From: Moorena producens 3L
GTDB lineage: Bacteria > Cyanobacteriota > Cyanobacteriia > Cyanobacteriales > Coleofasciculaceae
Direction: 5' to 3'
Length of the DNA: 21,551 bases
Assembly (NCBI RefSeq): GCF_000211815.1
Contig: NZ_GL890828.1
Location: forward strand, 1-21,551
Positions 14,887 to 21,551 of this stretch are shown piece by piece (within the stretch, counting starts at the first letter, position 1; every line of letters begins with the position of its first letter). The position numbers and the translations under genes were made by a program. The notes under the pieces are model-generated. The model made no database searches. It saw nothing but the letters and a program-made list of their open reading frames with translations, and was not told where the DNA came from.

Positions 14887-15327
14887 ATGGGATTGCGAAA
14901 TTGGTTAACTGCTACTGCTGTAGCTTGTCTGATTTGGGTGATCAGCTCGGCATTTGCTCCCCCTGCGTTGGCTGTGATCCGCATTAAACTCTCCAACTTG
15001 TCTTCCCAGGAGTGTCCCTTAGAAATTGGGAAAGGCAGGGTGATCAGTGGTGGGGGGTCGGCTAGGCAGGCTAGTTGCTATGTTATCAAGGGTAAAGCCA
15101 AGAATCCCACTGGCAGAAAGGTGTTTGATGCTGATGTTTTTGGTCGTATCTTGGATGCCAATGGCAATAATACCTTCCCAAATCGGGGTCGCGTGGGGTT
15201 AATTGATGAAGTGGAACCAGGAACCAGTGATTTTGAAATCCAGGTTACGGTTCCTGCTAATGTAAAAACGCCTCTGATCCTTAAGGGTTTTAAGGCATCC
15301 GGTTTTAGGAACAGAATTGGTCGTTGA
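14887..15327 (+). CDS. Secreted protein with FxLYD-like beta domain, function unknown
   Basis: From the ATG at 14887 the product is 146 residues. It opens with a signal peptide, MGLRNWLTATAVACLIWVIS, ending in APPALA before VIRIKLSN. An upstream in-frame ATG at 14836 would add 17 residues in front of this signal and looks less natural. The mature part has two cysteines (SSQECPLEIG and ARQASCYVIKG) that may form a disulfide. It then has a beta-sandwich-like pattern: KGKAKNPTGRKVFDADVFGR, LDANGN, GRVGLIDEVEPGTSDFEIQV and PLILKGFKASGF. This resembles FxLYD-type extracytoplasmic domains, a resemblance I have not verified. A periplasmic location is expected. The 3' flank is repeat DNA. Confidence 0.7.
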   Translation: MGLRNWLTATAVACLIWVISSAFAPPALAVIRIKLSNLSSQECPLEIGKGRVISGGGSARQASCYVIKGKAKNPTGRKVFDADVFGRILDANGNNTFPNRGRVGLIDEVEPGTSDFEIQVTVPANVKTPLILKGFKASGFRNRIGR

Positions 15328-15355
15328 CTGGTTCAGGATTAAGTGCTGTCGCCCC

Positions 15356-15447
15356 TGTCTTGATGCAGCGCCATCTTGGTAAGGTCACCTCACCAAGACG
15401 GCTTAGGTGCGCCTGACCCGTAATTTAATTCGCCACGGGTCGCACCT
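15356..15447. repeat. Two adjoining palindromic repeats after the secreted-protein gene
   Basis: The left repeat begins CTTGATGCAGCGCC and carries the hairpin ATCTTGGT with ACCAAGAC around 15373-15399; it is related to 10546-10589. The right repeat (15405-15447) is copy 4 of the AGGTGCG palindrome, three bases shorter than the others and with CTGACCCGTAATT in place of the usual left inner arm. The remaining bases to 15572 hold no gene. Confidence 0.7.
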
Positions 15448-15572
15448 ATGCATCGTTTTCCCATTTATCCTTTACCTATTCTAGATAAGCTAAATTTAGA
15501 GCACGCTAATTTGATACTGTGAACAAGGATTAGAACTTACTATTCTGATTACAGCTGTTGATCACGGCTATG

Positions 15573-15821
15573 CTAAAACAGCCCAGCTACAATTTGTAGA
15601 AGAAAAATCGCCACTATGGGGGAAAAATCTATACCTCCAAGGGGTGGAATGAAGGAACGGAAAATATTCAGGTAAGGGTCAGTAATTGGACTTAAGACAG
15701 AAGCGACCTGATTCGCCCAATCCATTGTTTGAAACCAAGTTAACAGAATTCGGACAATTAATAGAACTAGATAGATTTGGATAAAGCTCTGGAGAGTGCT
15801 GGTGAGCAGTTCTGTAGCCAT
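15573..15821 (-). CDS. YggT family (Ycf19-like) membrane protein
   Basis: The 82 residues contain two hydrophobic helices (about 5-27 and 64-82) around the family core LVLLIVRILLTWFQTMDW, then LSPITDPYLNIFRSFIPPLG and GIDFSPIVAIFLLQI. This pattern defines YggT/Ycf19 proteins, which are present in plastids and cyanobacteria and implicated in chloroplast nucleoid partitioning and membrane-associated processes. The biochemical role is unsettled. Length is at the short end of the normal range and the protein appears complete. The ATG at 15821 precedes the first helix by a few residues, as in relatives. Confidence 0.9.
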   Translation of the reverse strand: MATELLTSTLQSFIQIYLVLLIVRILLTWFQTMDWANQVASVLSPITDPYLNIFRSFIPPLGGIDFSPIVAIFLLQIVAGLF

Positions 15822-15949
15822 AGATTTATAAGCTTTCTTAGTAAGTTTGTATGAGTGTTATGCCTTGATGTTAAGTTTAACGGATTTAGATCACCCTGTG
15901 CCTGAAGACCAATGCAGTACAGCTTTAAAATGCCTAAAACAGAATTATT

Positions 15950-16285
15950 TCATGGCTCAAGCACCCGTTCATGTGTATTTGCCTCAGCTGTACCTTTCAC
16001 TGTGCTGACTTGTTGACGTACATCGTCAATGGCTGAATTGAGCTGGGCAATTTTGTCTTCCAAACTCTGACGTGCCGCTTCAATGCTTGCTTCTGCCTTT
16101 AGTTCGCGCTTTCTAGCCCTAATTGCCTTAGGGTCTGAGCGCTCAGAATTTAACATAGACCGATCTTCCTCATCCTTTTGATTACTTTTACCAGCAGTAA
16201 CCAAAGCGCCGATTAATCCACCTATCAATCCCCCGACTACTGCTCCAGTCAGGAATCCACTTGCAAAACCATCTTGCTGACTCAT
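15950..16285 (-). CDS. Small protein with Gly-rich membrane segment and coiled coil
   Basis: The 111 residues begin MSQQDGFASGF and then a glycine-zipper-like hydrophobic stretch, LTGAVVGGLIGGLIGALVTA (residues 12-31). A charged linker (KSNQKDEEDRSM) and a long amphipathic helix follow (about 55-100, ARKRELKAEASIEAARQSLE onward) with coiled-coil character. This layout resembles YtxH-type or stress-associated membrane-anchored proteins, common and unnamed in cyanobacteria. No function can be assigned. It is separated from yggT by 128 bases on the same strand, so the two could be co-transcribed. Confidence 0.65.
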   Translation of the reverse strand: MSQQDGFASGFLTGAVVGGLIGGLIGALVTAGKSNQKDEEDRSMLNSERSDPKAIRARKRELKAEASIEAARQSLEDKIAQLNSAIDDVRQQVSTVKGTAEANTHERVLEP

Positions 16286-16495
16286 GTTGCTCTGTTGCCC
16301 TTGATTTGAAAAATGCAGCTTTTATCCAGATTAACCCATCAAGTTTGAGAGGATCTTGCTGATTAGACAAGGGGTTTGCTACCAGCCCTTAATTCATAAT
16401 ATCGTATCGGAAGCGTTTTAGACAAAGCTTTGAAAGCCCGGTCTGGTGAGCGAACCGGGAATGTGAACCTTGGAACCATGATCAGGAAGTCTAGG

Positions 16496-16521
16496 TAGAG
16501 GTGTTCCAGGCAACACCTCTA
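16496..16521. terminator. 10-bp perfect hairpin downstream of upp
   Basis: TAGAGGTGTT and AACACCTCTA enclose the loop CCAGGC. It lies 61 bases beyond the upp stop, but no T-run follows on either strand. A second hairpin, CCCGGT with ACCGGG, occurs at 16438-16459. Either could be an upp 3' end structure. Confidence 0.4.
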
Positions 16522-16581
16522 CTATCAATTGGATTTGCTGTCTAAGTCTGTCAGGGTAATAGGGGCTTGTCGCGGTTTCGG

Positions 16582-17232
16582 TCAAGTTCCAAAAGCGCGA
16601 TCGCCTGCATCACCCAAGCCTGGTACTATATATCCCTTACCATTGACTTCCTCATCAATCATGCCAGTGTAGATGGTCAAACTAGGATAATCTGCCCCCA
16701 ACTTTTGTAAGGCTGGTGGTGCTGCTACCACGCTAATAATCCGTGTTAAATCTGGTGTTGCGCCTCGTTTTTTAAGTTCTGACATTGCCAACATCATTGT
16801 GCCACCAGTAGCCAGCATCGGGTCGAGAACTAGGACTCGTGTATTTGGGTCAAACTGATTGGGTAAGGTGTTCAGGTAAAAATTGGCTTGTAAGGTTTCC
16901 TCATTTCTGACCAGACCAAGGTGATAAACCGATGCCAAGGGCAGCAAAGTTTGGGCTCCATCTAAGAGCGCTAGTCCAGCCCGCAAAATTGGCACAACTA
17001 CTATGGGTACTTCTGGATTCACCATAGTTACCTTGCACGGAGCTAGGGGAGTTTGCACTGTTAGTTCTTCATTCGGCAACCAATCCCGCATTGCTTCATA
17101 GGTCAACCAGCGTCCCAACTCGGTCATAGCGCTTTTGAACAATGGAGGTGGTGTCGAGGCATCACGGGCAACCCCTAGCCAGTGCTTAACTAGGGGATGG
17201 GGTGGAACATAGACACGTAGTTGGAGAGTCAT
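16582..17232 (-). CDS. upp: Uracil phosphoribosyltransferase
   Basis: The enzyme makes UMP from uracil and PRPP in pyrimidine salvage, in the cytoplasm. The 216 residues contain the PRPP-binding loop VLVLDPMLATGGTM (residues 133-146) and the uracil-binding end YIVPGLGDAGDRAFGT (201-216). The strand VPIVVVPILRAGLALLDG is at about 76-92. These are the family hallmarks, and the protein ends at the usual place. The start at 17232 (MTLQLRVYVPPHPLVKHWL) aligns with the common HPLV(K/Q)HKL opening a few residues in. No partner gene is on the same strand nearby. Confidence 0.96.
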   Translation of the reverse strand: MTLQLRVYVPPHPLVKHWLGVARDASTPPPLFKSAMTELGRWLTYEAMRDWLPNEELTVQTPLAPCKVTMVNPEVPIVVVPILRAGLALLDGAQTLLPLASVYHLGLVRNEETLQANFYLNTLPNQFDPNTRVLVLDPMLATGGTMMLAMSELKKRGATPDLTRIISVVAAPPALQKLGADYPSLTIYTGMIDEEVNGKGYIVPGLGDAGDRAFGT

Positions 17233-17493
17233 AACAGCTAGTAACTATAAGAATTAGTGATAAACAAATTAGGTAGTGTTAGAGGAATTGGGCAGTAGGG
17301 TTTTTCGGAATAACCACAAGTCTTAATCTAGTTGATGATAGTTTCAAGTTTTACATTGATGAACACAGTATTAAGGAGTGTTTGCTTGATTCAAGCAAAC
17401 CCTATACAAGTTGTCAAAATAGAGACAGCACTCAAAGGGTTTGCTGATCCTTGTAACTATGCCAATAATACTGTTAAGTCGTCAATTACAAGC

Positions 17494-17715
17494 AAAAAAA
17501 CCCCGTCAGCTCAGATATACATCTGAGGGGGTCACCGGGTGTGGGCTGGGGCGGGGGACCCTGGTGTAATGATTGCCTTAGTTCCCAAAAAGTTTTCCTT
17601 ACAGGTTCGCCCACACCCAGTAAGGCTAACAAGGCTGCTTGTTAGCCTCCCCGGTGGATGGTTACCTAACACTCCCGACACTCCCGACACTCCCCTTTTC
17701 GGGAAAATGGCTCCC
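17494..17715 (-). ncRNA. Candidate structured RNA with intrinsic terminator, family not identified
   Basis: On the minus strand this segment is rich in helices and has no ORF. GGCTAACAAG with CTTGTTAGCC (17624-17647) is a perfect 10-bp hairpin. GGGTGTGGGC with GCCCACACCC (17537-17546 and 17609-17618) is another perfect 10-bp helix closing a 62-base loop. CACC and GGTG (17533-17536, 17653-17656) close a junction around both. The minus-strand 3' end has stem ATCTCAG-type arms (17510-17527), CCCC/GGGG pairs and seven T residues, a textbook terminator. Near the 5' end there are three tandem GGGAGTGTC-like units (17668-17694). The roughly 200-base size would suit 6S RNA, but I cannot confirm that. 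Start position is approximate. Confidence 0.5.
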
Positions 17716-17721
17716 TAAATG

Positions 17722-17750
17722 TTGACATTTTTTATCAACAAGCTTATAGT
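17722..17750 (+). promoter_or_regulatory. Consensus promoter with overlapping palindrome
   Basis: TTGACA (17722-17727) and TATAGT (17745-17750) are exactly 17 bases apart, an almost ideal sigma-70 promoter. TGTTGA (17720-17725) and TCAACA (17735-17740) form an inverted repeat across the -35 box and spacer and could be an operator. Transcription should begin near 17757. Confidence 0.65.
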
Positions 17751-17756
17751 AGTAAT

Positions 17757-17831
17757 AAGTGTTCTCCTCTCATTAAGGATAGGCGGGTGGGACCGGTACG
17801 CAGCAGCAGGCTGGTGCCCACTTTTTTTTTT
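17757..17831 (+). ncRNA. Candidate 75-base small RNA or attenuator before crtH
   Basis: A strong promoter lies just upstream and a strong terminator ends the segment: GUGGG-ACC (17787-17794) pairs with GGU-G-CCCAC (17813-17821), followed by ten T residues (17822-17831). A transcript of about 75 bases is predicted, with no ORF worth noting. Its ACCGG-GCAGCAGC portion weakly resembles the SRP RNA apical loop, but the terminator fold competes. It could also be a crtH leader terminator. I cannot assign a family. Confidence 0.5.
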
Positions 17832-17910
17832 GCATTGGTAATGAACTCCTATCTCAACAAGAAACGCTAAACTCAGATCCATCAGTTAATCTATTTAAAT
17901 TGCTAATTCC

Positions 17911-19461
17911 ATGACTGCTGGATCCCAACCTTGCCCATCAAGCAATCAATCCCATACCATTTCCAATCAATCGGTATTTGATACTATTGTGATTGGCTCT
18001 GGTATTGGGGGGCTAGTAACCGCAACTCAGTTGGCAGCAAAGGGAGCGAGTGTGCTGGTGCTAGAAAGCTATATCATTCCTGGTGGTAGTTCGGGTTACT
18101 TCGAGCGAGAGGGGTATCGCTTTGATGTGGGAGCATCAATGATTTTTGGGTTTGGCACCAAGGGGACAACCAATCTACTTACCCGAGCCCTTGAGGCTGT
18201 CAATGTCAGTCTGGAAACAATTCCAGATCCAGTACAGATTCACTATCATCTCCCTGGTGGTCTAGAGCTAAAAGTCCATCGAGAGTATGATAATTTTTTG
18301 CAAGAACTTACTGCTCACTTCCCTGACCAACGCCAAGGGATTCGCAAATTTTACGATGAATGCTGGAAGGTCTTTAATTGCCTGAATGCGATGGACTTAC
18401 TGTCCTTGGAAGAACTTGGCTATTTGACCAGAGTATTTTTCCAGCATCCCTTGGCTTGTTTGGGTTTAGTGAAGTACCTACCCCAAAATGTGGGAGACAT
18501 TGCTCGTAAGTATATTAGCGACCTTGAGTTGCTGAAATTTATAGACATGGAATGTTATTGCTGGTCTGTGGTACCTGCTGACAAAACACCGATGATTAAT
18601 GCTGGTATGGTGTTTTCTGACCGACATTACGGTGGGATTAATTATCCGGTAGGAGGTGTAGGAAAAATCGCCCAAAAACTAGTGGAGGGATTGGAGAAAG
18701 CTGGAGGTCAGATTCTTTATAAAGCTCGAGTGGGGAAAATTCTGCTGGAAAAGGGCAAGGCAGTGGGTGTCCAGCTAGTCAATGGTAAAGAGTATCGAGC
18801 AAAACGAATTGTTTCCAATGCTACCCGTTGGGATACATTTGAGAAATTGCTGCCAGCTGACCAAATGCCAAGAGTTGAGCGGAAATGGCAACAGCGTTAT
18901 CAGAAATCACCGGGTTTCTTGAGTTTACATTTAGGGGTAAAGGCAGATGTTTTACCACCTGGTACAGAGTGTCACCATATTGTCCTAGAAGACTGGGAAA
19001 ATATGGAGGATGCGGAGGGGACTATTTTTGTTTCGATTCCTACCTTGCTTGATCCCAATTTAGCGCCAGAAGGCTATCATGTTTTCCACACCTTTACCCC
19101 GAGCTGGATGGAAGATTGGCAAGGGTTATCCCCTCGTCAGTACGAACATAAGAAGGAAGAGGCAGCTGGAGGCTTAATTGAGCGACTGGAGAGGATTTTT
19201 CCTGGCTTAGATGCTGGATTGGATTACATGGAGGTGGGAACACCACGCAGTCATCGACGATTTTTGAACCGTATGGATGGAACCTATGGGCCAATTCCCC
19301 GCCGCAAATTAATGGGATTGTTGGGAATGCCGTTTAATCGGACTGCGATTCCAGGGCTTTATTGTGTTGGGGATAGCACCTTTCCGGGGCAAGGTTTAAA
19401 TGCAGTAGCGTTTTCGGGATTTGCTTGTGCTCACCGTATTGCTGTGGATTTGGGATTCTAG
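17911..19461 (+). CDS. crtH: Carotenoid (prolycopene) isomerase CrtH/CrtISO
   Basis: CrtH converts cis-lycopene intermediates to all-trans lycopene in cyanobacterial and plant carotenoid synthesis, using FAD at the membrane. The 516 residues have an FAD-binding beta-alpha-beta fold at 22-52 (FDTIVIGSGIGGLVTATQLA), then LESYIIPGGSSGYFEREGYR and FDVGASMIFGFG, typical of CrtISO rather than the phytoene desaturase CrtI. GGINYPVGGVGKIAQKLVEG and the C-terminal FAD motif GLYCVGDSTFPGQGLNAVAF are intact. Length fits. The first 20 residues are Ser/Gln-rich and variable. The ATG at 17911 has no good ribosome-binding site, and a start a few codons downstream is conceivable. A candidate terminator lies 80 bases upstream, so transcription may be attenuated or begin between 17832 and 17910. 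Confidence 0.94.
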   Translation: MTAGSQPCPSSNQSHTISNQSVFDTIVIGSGIGGLVTATQLAAKGASVLVLESYIIPGGSSGYFEREGYRFDVGASMIFGFGTKGTTNLLTRALEAVNVSLETIPDPVQIHYHLPGGLELKVHREYDNFLQELTAHFPDQRQGIRKFYDECWKVFNCLNAMDLLSLEELGYLTRVFFQHPLACLGLVKYLPQNVGDIARKYISDLELLKFIDMECYCWSVVPADKTPMINAGMVFSDRHYGGINYPVGGVGKIAQKLVEGLEKAGGQILYKARVGKILLEKGKAVGVQLVNGKEYRAKRIVSNATRWDTFEKLLPADQMPRVERKWQQRYQKSPGFLSLHLGVKADVLPPGTECHHIVLEDWENMEDAEGTIFVSIPTLLDPNLAPEGYHVFHTFTPSWMEDWQGLSPRQYEHKKEEAAGGLIERLERIFPGLDAGLDYMEVGTPRSHRRFLNRMDGTYGPIPRRKLMGLLGMPFNRTAIPGLYCVGDSTFPGQGLNAVAFSGFACAHRIAVDLGF

Positions 19462-19490
19462 GTAGAATGCTTCTTAGGGAACAGCGGGGG

Positions 19491-19594
19491 AATAGGCAAT
19501 AGGGAACAGGCAAGCTAGCAATAGGCAAGCTAGCAATAGGCAATAGGGAACAGGCAAGCTAGCAATAGGCAAGCTAGCAATAGGCAATAGGGAA
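19491..19594. repeat. 44-base tandem repeat (2.4 copies) after crtH
   Basis: Unit boundaries are 19491-19534 and 19535-19578, with a partial third copy. Inside each unit, GGCAAGCTAGCAATA occurs twice. Related strings (GGGAACAGCGG, GGGAATAG) continue around 19687-19720. ORFs reading SLPIASLP here are repeat artefacts. Confidence 0.8.
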
Positions 19595-19889
19595 AAAATC
19601 CTGTGTACGTCATTAATATGAGAATCGCTATAAAATATAGCGGTTTGCGACTTTGTTAAGTACATATTTATGGTTTTTTATAGAACAGGGAACAGCGGTT
19701 CACCGGAACAGGGAATAGAGCAATTGGCATCCAATCTAAGTTATTTATTATTGCCAATTAAGAAGTGGAATTTATCTTTTTTGTCCCATTTTCATAATTA
19801 ACTTATCTGCAAAGGGCTATAAGTATTCAAACGCCAATCAGATCACACTCGCCACAGTTCCCAAACCTCCTTCTGTTTCCCTATTCCCT

Positions 19890-20197
19890 GGGTGCATCTC
19901 ACTTGTGCAAAAACACTCTTCGGCAATAGAAAGCTAATATCATTTTATGACAATTACCTTTAATAAAAATCTCCCCCATCTCCCCACCCTCCCAGGGTTA
20001 TTTCATTCTGGATCTAGGTAACGAGTTTACAGTCTTTCAGCCATCACTAACCGGAATTATCGAAGGCTGAAAAGACGTATCCTCGTAAATGCATAAAATA
20101 TTGCAATTTAGAATGAAACAGCCCTGCCACCCTCCCCACACTTACCACCCTCCCCACACTTCTTTTAGTTATAGATTTACAAATATGAGATGCACCC
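19890..20197. repeat. GGGTGCATCTCA inverted pair flanking 308 bases
   Basis: GGGTGCATCTCA (19890-19901) and TGAGATGCACCC (20186-20197) are exact inverses, and similarity extends a further 10 bases imperfectly into TTTRCAMA. The enclosed DNA is AT/C-rich and non-coding and includes the MITE at 19993. The pair may mark ends of an old element. Confidence 0.5.
19993..20126. mobile_element. 134-base MITE with terminal inverted repeats and 9-base target duplication
   Basis: The left end CAGGGTTATTTCATTCT and right end AGAATGAAACAGCCCTG match inversely at 15 of 17 positions. CCACCCTCC lies immediately on both sides (19984-19992 and 20127-20135). Internally, TCAGCC and GGCTGA arms (GTCTTTCAGCC with GGCTGAAAAGAC) make the centre palindromic. 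There is no ORF, so it depends on a transposase supplied elsewhere. Caution: the right flank is itself an 18-base tandem repeat starting with the same nine bases. Confidence 0.7.
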
Positions 20198-20333
20198 TAT
20201 TACCTCAGGGTAAGCTCATATAATTTTGTATAAAATGTACTTTACAAAACTATTCAAGTATCCTCCTAGACCAAAAATTAAAGTCAAACTATAATCAAGT
20301 TTTAATCTGAGTTTAAAAACGGATAAATAGCAA

Positions 20334-20822
20334 ATGATTAAGGGTTTTGTTTCTCAATTAAAAACCCAAATAAACTTTGAATGTAAACAAGTAAAAAGCC
20401 AACAGTTAAACTCCATCAATGCTATCGAATCTAACTTATTAAGTTATGTCGAATATATCGAAGAGCCTAGAGTCCAAAGAACTCAAAAACACCTCCTAAA
20501 AGATATTTTAGTAATCGCTATTTTAGCCGTCATTGGAGGTGCAGAGGGCTGGGAGGACATGGAAAATTATGGGATTGCCAAACAACAATGGTTAGAATAA
20601 TTCTTAGACTTACCCAATGGTATCCCCAGTGATGATACTTTTCGACGAGTTTTTGTTCGCGCAGCGTCTCCGAAGGAGAAAAGAATTCATCCCGATGCTT
20701 TAGAACAATGTTTGGCTAAATGGCTTCAAAGTATGCTCGGTTCGATTGCTGGATAGATTGTTCCTATAGATGGGAAAAGTCTCAGAGGTTCTTATGACCG
20801 TAATCAAGGAGTAAAAGCCCTG
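20334..20822 (+). pseudogene. ISAs1-family transposase, 5' remnant
   Basis: One frame reads from the ATG through HLLKDILVIAILAVIGGAEG, LPNGIPSDDTFRRVF, EQCLAKWLQSMLGSIAG and IVPIDGKSLRGSYDRN, then loses similarity after VKAL at 20822. These are the N-terminal associated domain and the first catalytic Asp region (IDGKxxRGS) of ISAs1-type DDE transposases; about the last 60 percent is missing. Two in-frame stops, TAA at 20598 and TAG at 20754, sit where CAA and CAG (Gln) are expected, each a single C-to-T change. A 24-base repeat (20655-20678) is inserted in frame after RRVF. The junction at 20822 meets GGGGGGGCGACAAGCGCCC. It is inactive. Confidence 0.8.
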
Positions 20823-20870
20823 GGGGGGCGACAAGCGCCCTGTAACCCTTGATATATCTGAAATTGAGCG

Positions 20871-20940
20871 AATTATGGTAAAAAAAGATAGGCCATAACT
20901 TGTCAATACGACCAATAAGATTGAAAATGCTACCATAATT
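20871..20940. repeat. 70-base segment with AATTATGGTA inverted ends
   Basis: AATTATGGTA (20871-20880) and TACCATAATT (20931-20940) are perfect inverses around an AT-rich non-coding interior, between the two transposase remnants. It may be a tiny non-autonomous element or the end of one of the broken insertion sequences. Confidence 0.4.
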
Positions 20941-20983
20941 ATATCAAAAACATCTAAAAAATCTACTTTCTAAATCTCAATTA

Positions 20984-21236
20984 TTGTTTTTTTACCTTAT
21001 AATAAGAATTAGACAAGACCCCAAAAATATCAAAATTAAAAAAATTGCAGAGTCACTCCCTTTACCCATTCAATTTAACTCACGACGTAAAAAACTACAG
21101 AGATTTTTATCTTTGCAAGTATTTGAGGTCAAATATTTGTGGTTTCCAATTATTCGAGAATGGATAAATCAAACATGTACGTGCATAGCAAAAAATCTAT
21201 TTAGCTATCGATAGAACTAATTGGTTTGAAGTTACC
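20984..21236 (+). pseudogene. IS4-like transposase, internal fragment with frameshift
   Basis: The frame from 20984 encodes KIAESLPLPIQFNSRRKKLQ, RFLSLQVFEVKYLWFPIIRE and WINQ, closely resembling the N-terminal part of cyanobacterial IS4-type transposases (SRRRKLQRFLSLP.. LWFPLI). The frame then fails near 21180, and the next conserved block, LAIDRTNWFEV, appears in another frame at 21201-21233. Nothing resembling the rest of the enzyme follows. It is a degraded fragment. Confidence 0.6.
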
Positions 21237-21244
21237 GTAAGACA

Positions 21245-21307
21245 GTTGAGCCTTTAATGTCGGCAGGCTATGAGTAAAAGGGTTAAATCTTGTAAATAAG
21301 GCTCAAC
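21245..21307. repeat. 63-base segment with GTTGAGCCTT inverted ends
   Basis: GTTGAGCCTT (21245-21254) and AAGGCTCAAC (21298-21307) are perfect inverses. The interior is non-coding. It begins right where transposase similarity ends, so it may be an inserted element that truncated the fragment. The stretch to 21551 has a half copy of the AGGTGCG palindrome at 21382-21394 and a CCCCG/CGGGG hairpin at 21492-21513 followed by a T-rich run; no gene is seen. Confidence 0.45.
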
Positions 21308-21551
21308 GTAATCAGGTTTCGTCCGGAAAAACTATAATTTGTTAATGATTAGTATCATTTATAAAAACCGAGCAATTCCTAAGGTGCGCTTCCGCCCAGT
21401 TTATTGTTGCCCAACTAGCCACACTCTAGATAGAAGAAAGTTCCAGACTGGCAGGAATTGATTCACAGAAAATCTTGGGATGTTTGGAAGCCCCGTCTAT
21501 GCACAACCGGGGTGCTGATTTTAGTATCTGATTTTACTGTTTGGGCTGCGG

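Noticed and set aside
17600..17660. tRNA-like GGTTCGCCC near 17604
   Set aside because: There is no acceptor stem or anticodon arm around it. No tRNA or rRNA gene was found anywhere in the window by eye.
17757..17831. Firm call as SRP RNA (ffs)
   Set aside because: It matches only about 16 of 24 positions of the apical consensus, with a mismatched pair beside the tetraloop, and the terminator fold uses the same bases. Left as a hypothesis.

Overview
The window looks like chromosomal DNA of a filamentous, non-diazotroph-type marine cyanobacterium, most likely Moorena (Moorea) or a close relative. Direct support for a cyanobacterium: petH with a phycobilisome-linker-like N-terminus facing prk, ycf3, ycf19-like yggT, crtH, and scattered HIP1 octamers (GCGATCGC near 2078, 3508, 4321, 5414, 14333, 14667 and 16596). 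The genus is an inference from the dense short repeats, especially GGCCACGCTACGCG and the heptamer arrays.

Layout. 1-2301: petH (cut by the window edge) and prk are divergent, followed by a small membrane protein. 2386-3700: a coiled-coil protein sits between two kinds of heptamer-array repeat. 3700-8625 is all on the minus strand: a proline-rich membrane protein with a GspC/PilP-like C-terminus, mnmG, gatC and ycf3, separated by repeat-rich spacers. 8626-11105 is a 2.5 kb stretch with no credible protein gene. It holds a tandem array of six units, each ending in a terminator-like hairpin plus T-run. Five units carry a TCCGGA hexamer 34 bases upstream of a conserved point. 11106-15327: map, a helix-turn-helix protein, a decayed periplasmic-domain gene, a SafE/DsbD-like plus ferric-reductase-like membrane protein, and a secreted protein. 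15573-17232: yggT, a small Gly-rich/coiled-coil protein and upp, all minus. 17494-17831 holds two candidate non-coding RNAs in front of crtH (17911-19461). From 19491 to the end there are tandem repeats, a MITE with a target duplication, and two broken transposases.

Functionally the protein genes are housekeeping and photosynthetic: Calvin cycle, electron transfer, PSI assembly, carotenoid isomerisation, tRNA modification and charging, and pyrimidine salvage. The unusual material is between the genes. The most interesting item is the RNA-like array at 9069-10110. It resembles, in organisation and in its TCCGGA element, the heterocyst-associated NsiR1 arrays and DIF-type promoters of Nostoc/Anabaena, but the window shows no heterocyst genes. 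Its unit stems covary, and five of six units carry a five-codon ATG...stop frame. All RNA and promoter assignments here come from reading the sequence alone; no expression or database evidence was available.
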